From Buxus sempervirens (taxonomy: Eukaryota > Streptophyta > Magnoliopsida > Buxales > Buxaceae), in assembly GCA_947561395.2 (NCBI GenBank), contig OX387195.1, positions 22,335,126 through 22,399,125 on the forward strand: DNA of 64,000 bases, read 5' to 3'. The first letter of the stretch is position 1; each line of letters opens with the position of its first letter. A program made the position numbers and the translations under genes. The notes beneath the pieces are model-generated. The model saw only the letters and a program-made list of their open reading frames with translations. It did no database searches and was not told the DNA's origin. This document shows, piece after piece, positions 41,501 through 53,500 of this stretch.

Positions 41501-44500
41501 CGGGTCTAGGGAGCAGGGGTCGCATTTTATATGGGTGGATTTTCCATGCAGTGACATGGCATATTTGGTTGGAGCGCAACCGGAGGATCTTCCGGGATGC
41601 CCTTCTTAGTAGAGAACAAATGATTGATAAAATCCTAATGGATGTAGCTTTCTGGGCGTCTGTCACTTCGGAATCTTGATATTGGAGTTGCACCCAAAAT
41701 TTGAGAGATTGGATGGTGTGTTGCTTCTCTTCCATTGGGGAAAAGACAAGGAGTGGGGTTTCTTGGAAAGCACCTACGACTGGCATTATGAAGATAAACG
41801 TTGATGGCAGCTCCTTAGGCAATCCTGGACCTTCAGGCATTGGCGGAGTGGGAAGGGATAGTACGGGGATGATTATTTTCATCTTCAGTGGTCCGGTGGG
41901 ATATGGTAACTCTACTCGTGCGGAGATGATGGCCCTTTTGTCTGGTCTCACAGAGGCTAATAAAAAGGGTTTTTCACATTGCATTATTGAAGGAGACTTG
42001 GTCACGATCATGAGATGGATGCGTCAGGAGGACCTAGGGTCATGGAGGCTATCCCACATCATTAGCTGCGCAAGATTCTTGGCACGTGATCTGAATGCCT
42101 CGTTCAGCCACGTACCTAGAGAAGCAAATGGAATAGCAGATAGACTAGCAAAGCATGGAGCAAGGAGATCAAACTTCTATTCCGGGCCGATTATAGATGA
42201 GTTTTCTGGGATGTGTTCAGACTAGAAAGCTGGTTCTTTTTGTTGTTAGCATTGTAAATGGGATGGTTTTTTCTGTTTCTTGGCTTTTGGTGTATATTTG
42301 GGTGGTGGCTAGCTCACATGAATAGGTTATAGTTCATACTCCCTTTTCGATGTCTTTTGTTTCTGAAAAGGGATCCCCATACTTACTTGTATTTTTCTCA
42401 TAGGTACTATGTACTATGTACTATTCATTTCTTAATCAAATATCATTACTTATCAAAAAAAAAAAAAAAAGAAGATGATTGATGATTCTCGTACAAGAAT
42501 TTATCGTCTGTCAATATTTTACCATGCCAGAAACAGCTACCACTTATTTAAAAGTACCATGCAACAAACTTGGTACATATTTCAAATTTTAACAGTATGG
42601 CAACTTTCAAGGCATCAGTATTGTACTAGCCCAGAAGCTGAAATGGAAAATTTGCAAGTATCTTTCAGTAAGTTTTTTTTTTTTTAATCAGTAAGTAAGG
42701 ATATTATATATATTGATAAAGCAGTACACAGGTACACAAAATGTGTACCAGGGCAGACACTTAACTCCTAATCTAGCTTAGGAAAACCCTCTAGGACAGG
42801 TATGGACGCACAAAATTTCATTCGCACCTTTTCTTCTAGCTCATGAAAACTATTAAATAACAAGAAATCCTCAATGGGTATATTAGCTCCTGCCGGTTAA
42901 CCTGCCAACCGTGCATTATCCTCAATGGGTATCTTTCAGTAAGTATCGCATTTCAGTTTATATCAGCTGAGAAAAGTCTTCTTTGCAGTTATGCACCAGC
43001 AATAAATAGTGGGTAAATTTATGTAGAGCCAGTGCATACAAACGTGTGTTGGTCCTGGAAGGGATAAATACCAATGCTTTAAAAGATATGTACTAACCTC
43101 GATCCACGGATATCCAAGCATCCAACAACCATAAAAGACTCTGATGTGGTGAAAAGTCAGTTGGAGGCCTGGAGGAAAATTTCAATGAGAAGTTCAACAC
43201 ATTCTCCAGGAGTTTGTAATTGTAGGACAAAGCCTATAATCAAGAGGAAAAGAGTGTGAATTAGTAGACGAATTCCAAGAGAAAAATGCGAAAAAGTTCA
43301 ATAAAACCTGACATGAAATTTGCATCCACTACCACTTGCATATGTTACTCTAAACTTGTGCATGTAACATGCTCAAAAAGAGGGGAAAGGCATATTACCA
43401 CAACTCCCTCAGAAACAATCTGTAAGATTGAATAGGAAGATGATGATACCACACAAAAACCTCAGATCCATAGATTACGAAGAAATACTTGTAATTAGAT
43501 GTCCACACCATTTATTGATTTGGTCATTTCAGCAATCATAAATGGTGAAGGCATACATCTTCCCAATCACCTCCCTTCTATCTTACTCATAAAAAAAATT
43601 CATACCATGAAAGTAGCCTTCTATAGAACACTTATGTATAGCCTAAAGTAAATCAATTTAATTGATATTACCTGATGTAACTCTTCATCATCAACCAAAA
43701 TGGTCTTTGATAGTTCTTGAAGTAACTCTATATCAAGGAAAAAACTTGTGCTATCGGATATAAGAAGCGTTTCCTGCCAACCATCAAAGCCAGACTTTCT
43801 ACACAATATCTCAGGGAAGAAGTCACAACATGCAGTGAAATCTTCAATGGTCGAATCATGGTCGGCAGATTCTAAAAAAGTCTCCAACTGATGTTTCCCA
43901 TATTCAAACCTTTCCAAAAGCATCTGCCAAAATAATGATTAACCTATTCAAACAGGAACAGAATTTTATACAAACATCAACAAAATTTTTTAAATGTATT
44001 TGATCTTAAACCTGATGTATATCCTCCACATTTTTAATGATTTGTACAGAGTCTTCATCACATTTTCCGGAAAGATGTGTTGCCATGCAGACACCTAATA
44101 CATGGATATTTCAAATTTGATAGATGAATCAGAATACAGCATCATACAATTCACAACAAACTCAAAAGATAACCTAGTAAATAAAAAATAATAAGCCAAC
44201 CACAATGCAAAAACATATTTATTTCAGGTTTTAAAATCAACAGCATAAACAAATGCAAGATAATGATATCAACGCATTACATGTTGAAAGCATAAATCAT
44301 GATATAACCAATGAAATGACAGCCAAACTTTCTATAAAACGGCAATTTTCAACATTCATGCTCTTATTCATGCATTTTTGCATCATCATCCCATAAATCC
44401 TCTTAATTATATTGATGTAAAGATCTACCCTTAAAATTAACGGCATATGCACAGATTACTTAACCTAGAACCTTGCTTTTGGAAGCAATATTTGGAATAC

Positions 44501-47500
44501 CATTCAAAATAACAGCATGAAATTTAGCTCCTCCTAAAAGACATTCTTACTCGTCAATCACTTTTTTAAAATATAAAAGGTATAAATACGTGAGCTACAT
44601 CTCAAACTTTCATCAAGATATTAAACTCTCCTCTAGATACAAAATAGAGAGAGGCCTAAATAGTAAGTGACAAAAAATGATTCAAAAACATCTTACTCAT
44701 CATTACTATTTTAACTTACAAATAAAAAAAAATTTACTTGACATAATAACAAAAATATGATGCAAGTGCAGAGGTACAAGGCCACTAGTAGCTAGAAATA
44801 TTCATGATATTCAAATATAATGCCCAATCAATATCACTATCCATTTGGAGTGTGCACTCAAAATTCCTTATTCCAACTCGTTGAGGTTGGAAACTCAAAT
44901 CTTCCTCCATCCTAATTTGTCAACAAATATATCTTCAATTAGATGAAGAAGATCCAAATCCTTTCTATCTAACTCCATCTCCAGGCTCTCATTTGTCTAC
45001 CTTTCTCCCTCTTAGATCCTTCTTGAGAACCTTCCCACACCTTCTCAGAGCTGCATCCTCAGGTGTTCACTATTCATGCCCAAAACATCACTCCTCATAT
45101 TCCCCCTTCAAGCAACAACTATACACAATTGGATACATTGATACCTTACCTTACCTTCTAAGTCTGAAAACACATCCATCTCAACATCCTCATCGTATCA
45201 CATCAATGCTCATCCTATATATATGTTGCTCATTTGCCACCAAATATTATGATCCAGATTTAAGTGTCAAATTTTCCCTTTAATTTGAGTCGAACACGTC
45301 AATCACCTACGAATCTTTAATTCTATATGAAAAATCCTCGTCAATGTTTCCTGGTTGATGGATAATTGATCCAAGATTTTTCTGGGGTGATGGAAGGAAA
45401 GTACTGATTTCTTTTAGCAATATCTTGATTATTAATTCTTAACATGTATTGACGTTTACTATGGTGAAATCAGTCTCAATCAATTTATTTTGAAACCGTT
45501 TAATTCCAAGGCATGCTCCACAACTACAATTTTACACTTGCTCTTTAGTTTGATCCACCAAAAACACCACCACATCCAAGGATTAAATTCTCGGTATCGG
45601 GCTCAGTATCGGACCAGCCCGAGTCCGAGTTAACTCAGCCGATACAGGTAGTATCGGCCAAGTTTGGGCCGAGTCAAGTCGGTCAAACCCGACTTCCCAA
45701 AATGAAAAAGAGCGAAGAAGACCTGCTCGTGCAGGTCTTCGTTCGTTCCCGAAATATAAGAGGGAAAAAAAAAACAGTCCCACCACCGTCGACGAAGAGG
45801 GGAGAAGAGGAGAAAGGGAGAAGAGGAAGGAGGAGAGAAGAAGAGGAGGAGAAGATGGGAGAACGGAGAAGGAAAAAAGAAATACTAACCTGTTGGCAGT
45901 TTACACCTTCGTGGAGGATGGAATGGATCGATGGATGGAGCGGGCCTTCAGAATCAGGTACGTTGTTGGCTATTCTTCTTCTTCTTCTTCTTCTCGGCTT
46001 CTCCTTCTTCTTCTTCTCCTTCTTCTCGGCTTCTCCTTCTCTTTCTCCTTCTCGGCTTGTCCTTCTGCTTCTTCTTCTTCCTTCTTCTTGGCTTCTCCTT
46101 CTTCTTCCTTGTTTTCTTTTTTTCTTTTTTTAAATTGACAGAGGTTTTAAAGCCTCTGCCGAAGTCGACTGAGGCTTTCGGTGGAGGCTTTAAAAGCCTC
46201 TTTCATTCTTCTTCTTCCTCTTCTTCTCCTCCTCTTCCTCCCTTTTTTTTTCTGCCAACAAAGATTGAGTCTCGGGCGAGACGTCTCGGTGTCGGTGAGA
46301 TATCGCCGAGACGAGAGGTTTTTTCTTAACCTCTCGTCTCGATACTTGGTATCGACTCGCCCAAAGCTGATACCGAGTTAACTCGGCCGATACTACTCGG
46401 TATCAGCCGATACTTTAAACGTTGACCACATCTGCAAACAGCATATATCAAGGCACCCCCTTAAGATTATGAGTAGTCAATTCATCTATAATTAATGCAA
46501 GAAGATAGGACCATATTATATACCAGAACCTAGATGTATACCCATTTTTAGGTTATGAGTAGTCAATTTATCTACAATTAAAGCAAAAAAGATAGGACCA
46601 TATTATATGCCAGAACCTAGATGTATACCCATTTTTACTTGGAGCTTATCACTCTTGACTACCCACCCCTTTTCACCTAGGATAGCATTATCAAATAAAT
46701 TTTCTTTAATAACTTCAGTGCATCTAAGTGGAATTATTTTCTTTCCTACCCAAAACACATCAGATTAACTATAACAAAACTCTATCATAGACTTCTCTAA
46801 ATCAATAAAAAAAACATGTTACTGTTTTCATCCTTGAACTTCTCCCCAAATTATTTAGATAAATGTGACAAAACACCAAACTAAAATCCTGCAAATTTGG
46901 TTATTCTCCTTAGGCATTTCTCCATCTGGCATTTTTCTAATCCTCAAATTTCCATAAAATAAATTGGTCAGCCACATTATAAAATCTCGTGCCCTTACAC
47001 TTCAATATAATAACATCTAACATCACAGCCTCTCTTATTTTCATCTACGATAAAGCTCCCTTCACTCCGGAACCCTAACCCCACAAACATGGCAGCATTC
47101 TCCCAACTTTCCAAAAATCACAATTTCACCTGAAACAAAGCCTTTCACATCTTCATCCTCAACCAATTTTTGGAAATATCTCCACCTTTATTTGATCTCC
47201 ACAGCCTTTACCTCTCAAATCTCACTCTTAATATATCTAACTTGATTTATATCTCATCCTCTCGCTCAATCTTCCAAGTTCATTGATCAATTTAAAGTTT
47301 GCGTAATAACAATTCTTAATAATTCAAATGGCTATGATTGTGCATGCTAGTTTTACTAATAATTTCAGTAGATAATGTAAGATTAACAACATTGATCAAG
47401 TCCATTTAGGGTGATAATGGTGTTCAAAATTAGAATCTATAATTGATAATGTAGAAAATCATGGTGGTTAGCTCTCCAATATAAGGTGGTATTATTACGT

Positions 47501-50500
47501 GCAGAAATTGAACGATTAAGACTTATAACGGCATGTGGCAAAACGTTTTAAATATTTATACCAAAGAAGATATCACTTCCCCCAAAATAACATCAAGAGA
47601 CAAATTAAGGAAACTATTGCCATTATAAAAAACAAAAAACAAAAAAATTAGGGCATTTTGCACTCATGCCCCTACATTATGATCTATTTGCATCTATATC
47701 CTCTTTTTTTAGTATTTGTATTCATACCCCTGCATTTTGCATAATTGTTACAATTGTACCGTTGAAGTTAAATACTATTAACTTTTGTTGTTTTTTTTTT
47801 TAAGTGACTAAAGTAACCTTCTATAAGGAAAAAATATATTAAATAACCAAATGACTAGGTGGCAAGGCTAAGTTTCAATGAATAATCACCAATTGAGCAA
47901 ATTAACATCGATGATTTAAGGGATAATGCAATAAATACAATAATACAAGGACATAAATGAAAATATAAGTTAATATAGGAGGATAAATGAAAAATATTTT
48001 TATTTTGTAGAAGGTTGCTTTAGAATTTAATAAAATAATAACAAAAGTTAATGTACTTTAACATCAAGAGTACAACTGCAACAATTATGCTAAATAGAGG
48101 GGTACAAAAATAAATATTAAAAAAAGAGGATATAGATGCAAACATAGCATAATGTAAGGATGTAGATGCAAAAAGCCCAAAAAGTTAAATAAATAAACAA
48201 AGTAGATAATGAAAAAAGGTGAAAATGTTTAATGGAGCTTTTGTAATGCTGATATAGGCATTTTTAGTCCCAAATAACTGAAAAACATTACTAAAAGAAT
48301 GGGGTATAACTTGAACACGAAGGATAGCAAAGGTGAAGCAAAAGATTCCTAAAAGTAATCAATTCATAATCTTGGTTCAATTATTTATGAGCAAGGAGAT
48401 ATTGATGAAGATGTTACATATAAAATTAGAGCTGGATGGCCTAATCAAAAAGCTTTTCTAGAGCATTTTGTGGTTGACGTACCCCATCCAAACTAAATGG
48501 AGAACTTCTCTAGAAAGAGATGTGAAGGAAGTAGGAAGACTAGGAAAGATTAGGGATGAGCATATCCAAGAGTGACTAAACATTGCATATGTATAGATGA
48601 TAAAACAAAGTAAAGTAGATTATGATTGTTTTTACATGTAGATTATGATTGTTTTTGCATGTAAACCAAAGATCTAAGGGGACAGCTATGAGTAGTTTTG
48701 AGGAGAACTACTTGAAATTTTGACGAGGGAAAGTCGTGAGGGCAACTAATTGAAAATTTCAAGAGGGCAAGGGTAAAAACAAAAAGAACACTAAAAATAG
48801 TCAACCAAAAATCTTTTGGACACCCATGGCTTGACTAAAGGTTTTGCTTTGATAAGCAGGATCGAGGATCAAGATTCATGTCATTGACACCAACTAGTTG
48901 AGATAAGGCATTTCGTTATTGACTGATTGATCGACTGCAACAGATTTTATTTCCTAGTAATAACTAATAATATAATTGGAACATAAATACATGAAAAAAT
49001 AATCTAATCACGTGATTAATTGGTGCAATCTAATTAGTGATATTCCTACATCATGTTCCTTACACCAGGCCTAACTCACAACTACACCCATAAAGGTAAC
49101 CCCTGGCAAAATACTACTTTAGTCAGATTTATTTGATATTAACAGAAAATGAATAAAAAATGTATATTTACAAACTCTTACTCCTATGATACAGCTGAAT
49201 ATGTTAATAACTAATATCAACATACCTCTCTCCTACAAAAAGAGGATGCCTTAATTTAACCATTTAAGTAGTCAATAGCACATTGATCAGACTTCTTAAT
49301 CGGACTATAACTATGTGCACAAATAGAATAATTAAGATAGATGGATTAAACATTTTTTACAACATTAATGAAGTTCATTTAGGACACTAGTGATGTCTGG
49401 AAAGGATGAACAGCAAAGATTCTTAACTTAAAAACATACAATCATGTCAACTGGGTCATGGTATGTTGGTAATGTGCATAGAAATGAATGGTTAAACTTG
49501 AAGATTTAAATTTAATGATTTTGTTGGTATGTCCATGTGAGATGATAAGTGTGTGCACAAAAGAATGATTGAATTGTTGTTTATTTATTTGCAATAAATA
49601 AGTTAACTTACCAATTTATTAGAGATGGACTACAATTCGATATCATTCGGATGGTTCTACATCATTTCGGTGGAGGACTTTGTGTCCCTAAAATAGTTAC
49701 AGAAATTAAGGAAAGGCACTTTTCTTCATTATATATCATGATGCAAGCTACCAAAGCATATAATGTTCCTCTGTGGACAGTGTATTAACAGAAGGGATAT
49801 ATGTGTAACGAATTTCAAAACCTGAAGGAAGTTAGACGTCATGGAACAACTTTGAGCTGTAGTCAAACTGTCAAAGTGCTGTAGACAAACTAAAGGGTTT
49901 CAAGCGATGGCACCTTCTATAAGAATATGAATCTTACAGTTGGACAAAATTTTCCGTATGTGCCAGCATTCAGGATTACCAAGTGCCAGACATTTAATGT
50001 CCATCTCAGAGATTGACACATGCCCATTTCTAGGTTACAGAGCAATTGTATGTATTAAATACTAACACTGTAAAACATCCCAACCATTAAGTCAAATTGG
50101 TAATGAGTCTAATGACCAAAAGAACATAATAAACCAAAGATCACCTTGCATTGCTAGATAGCGAAGTTCTGGATTGGAAGATAGCACAATGTCCACAAAA
50201 TAATCATTTCCTGCAGTAATATATTCTCTTAATAACAGGAGTTTCAAGATTTTTTCATTACAGAAAGAAGAAATGCCTATATAACATCTTTCACATACCC
50301 TGTTTGCAAGATTTTCCTTTTATGGTCCAATGTGATTCACAGAAGCATATCAACTGACGTAATTTGTCGTACATGTCAGCAGATGAAGGGACAAATGGAT
50401 GGCCACCATGAACCCACAGCATTGACTTTGGCATACGAAAACGCCATATTGATGTCTGAACAAGATTCCCACTCTCCACCTATGTCAACATTGAAGATTA

Positions 50501-53500
50501 CATGTAAAACGTTAATAGGCCGTTACAGAGAAAGCAAGAAATCAAGATCGCATACCAGAAAAGTTTCAACTGCATTTGGGCAGAAATACTGCAGCTTTCG
50601 TGCATCCTTCTCTAGAGAACGCCATGATATTAGCAAGTATTCAGTCTGAGATGATACAATACCCTTCCAGAATGACAAGTGATCTTCAAGAAGTTTTCTG
50701 TATGACTGAATAAGCAAATCAAAGCAAGAAGATTCCACCAGTATATTTAGAACCATGTTTTCCAACTCTCTTAGTGATGACAGCAAAGGAATGAAACATT
50801 GTGTTTCCTTACTGTGATCATACTCATCCTCAGCAGTCCACTGTATAATACTGCACTGTAACAACCTTATGCTTTGGATAGCATTACAGAGGCGTCTATT
50901 TGATGATTTCAATGCTTCATTTGATGCTATCAAATCCACCAGTTCCAGCGAAAGTATTGGAATGGGATGTGAGTCAACATCTACTTGGCTATGAGAAGTT
51001 AGCTCCCTCCTCAAGCCAATGATACACTTCCAAATAGGATGATTTGTTTCTTGTTCAAGCAGCTTCAGGAAAGATTTAAAGAACTGGCAAAATGGCTGCA
51101 GTCGGGAACTGAACCAACTAAACCAAATAAGATATAGTTTAAAATCATGCTCTGTCGCTTGTTCAATGGTCCAATTTGCAGCAAAAAAGAGCATTTTAAA
51201 AGACAGAGCCAAGTCAAGCTTTGGTAGCTCAACATATTTGCAACTCAGCCCACGTGAAGGCATTGAATACAGAATGTGAGGTAGCATCTGCACAGAGATC
51301 AGGGAAGGGTGTAGTTGGTTCTTATCCAACACAAAGGATGTTTCTACATTGTCTTTAGAAGTCAAACCTGGTTTTATTGGGCATCTTTTATGGCTCATAG
51401 AGAATTCATAACAACCATACTGCACACCAAGAAACTCTAAGTACATGCAATTTTGTTTGACAGAAGCCTCTTTCGAGTACAACAGAAAGTCCCTTAAGCC
51501 CAACGGTGTTGGCCATCCTCCAGGCAAAGACAAAGTACATCCCTCCAGTGCATCTAACTTAAATAATTTTTCTGCAGATAAGTACAAATTTTTCGCACAT
51601 TCAACAATATCCCTTCCATCACCTTCACCTAAGGAAGAAAGATATGTATGCTCCCAACTTATTTGAAGGCTCCAGAAAGGTAGATTCCCACTCATAACAA
51701 GCTGATTGAATAACTGAACCCAGCGAGAAATTTCCAGATATGTAATGTGTACACCAAAGCATAACCCTGCATCTCTAACATACACATGTGACTCAGCCAT
51801 TGCATCGACCAAATTGTCCGTAGGGATACCTGATAAAACTAGAAGCCGCTTAACATCTTTCAGCTCAGCTTCCTTAACATCATAGCCATTTTCACCATCA
51901 GGCAGCCAATATGGTTGCATCATAAATATTTCCACACCCCTGTTTCGCATAGCTCTGGATATTTCTCCATATTTTGGGTTAACTGTAAGGAACATTCGAA
52001 ATTTTGGGTGAGGATGTATAACCACAGGTTCTCCATTAACAAGCCCGCACTCATTAACAGTGATCGATCCACTTGATTCCACTAGTGAATTGATCCTATC
52101 AAGAACCTACACAAACACACGCACAACCACACACCAAGGGAAGTTAAGAAATACAGTAAATAGTAATAAATAAATAAACAACAATAAAATAAAGAATACT
52201 TGACAGCAATCCACAGACCGTGGGATTGCAAAGATTTGCATTTTTGAGAACAATCCATTCCCCACTTTCAATAGCCTTTATTAACATTCCAGTGACCCAT
52301 TCAAACTTGAATGAAGATGTCCGTCTCTGGATAACTTCTTGCAAGTTTCTAATTTCCTTCAGGGTTCTATTCAGGTCTCCCATTGACCAAGATACAGGCA
52401 AATGATACTGCTCTAAGTTCCGGTTGAGCTCATATATAATCTCAACCAGAGAATCAAGACAGCCAAAGAATCTGCTATTCAAAGTCTCTGAAAAAGTAGA
52501 AGCCGAACTTGATATAGGATTGTAGTTTATGGTAGAAAGTAATGTTAACCATCTGGAAATTAGATCCCTTTTTTCAGTTACAAATGCCTCCTTTGATGAC
52601 TCCAGTTGCAGACTAAAGTATTCATTCATATACCGCTCGATTTGAGCAATGACAAGGCGAAAATTTCGTATGGAGTTATATTGCTCAAAACATCCAAGCA
52701 ACTCAGAAATGTCAGTTGTAGATGAAAGATTTAGCTCGTTAAGCACATTTCCAGTGAGCTGAGAAAGTAACCTGACCACTGAAGTTTTACCAGATGATGA
52801 TGGACCAACCAATATGCACAACCATTGATGCTTTACGCAACGTACAACACCTTCCAAGCTGTAGCGTATTCCTGGCAAAATTTTCAACGAGCTTCTTGAA
52901 ATTTTTGGTGGTTGAAAAAAATTCCGTTCAATAGCAGTGTCCCCGACAATCAGATATTTTGGATTGACCTCTACCCGCGGATAAAGAATTATAAATGGCT
53001 TCACCCCAAACACCTGTTCATATAGTTGCAAGATTTCTCTGCGGTCAGCTGCTGCACGCATTCTTTGGATATAGACAATGCCAAGAAAGCAGTCAACCTT
53101 CGTCTTCTCAGGTGCACCTAAATTTAAAACAACTGAATTTTGATTCCTGACACTAAATAAGCATATATCTTGATCAAAACAAACAAAAGAATCCGCACCT
53201 TCTATGATCTGGCATGACCGGATAACATCACGAAGATTAAACTCCCACGGCGAGCCATCTTGACCATACTTGCAAAATAACATTGTGTCTTCATATAGTC
53301 TCCTATTAAAGGAAATCAACTTTGAAAGCAAAGGTCGTGGGATTGATGGATGAAGTGAACTACATATGAAAAAATAGTCATCCTCAACTAACTCGTCAAC
53401 ATAAACCTGAAATGATTAACAAAGAAGTTAAAGTATAAGTATCCGGATGCATCTTTTTTTTTTTGTTCATAAATATGCACCAGAAATCAAAAGATACTAT

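Noticed and set aside
45702-46329. Long overlapping frames of up to 143 codons on the plus strand
   Set aside because: They are read from GAA and CTT simple repeats inside an inverted-repeat element; the products are runs of Glu/Arg or Ser/Leu/Phe with no family.
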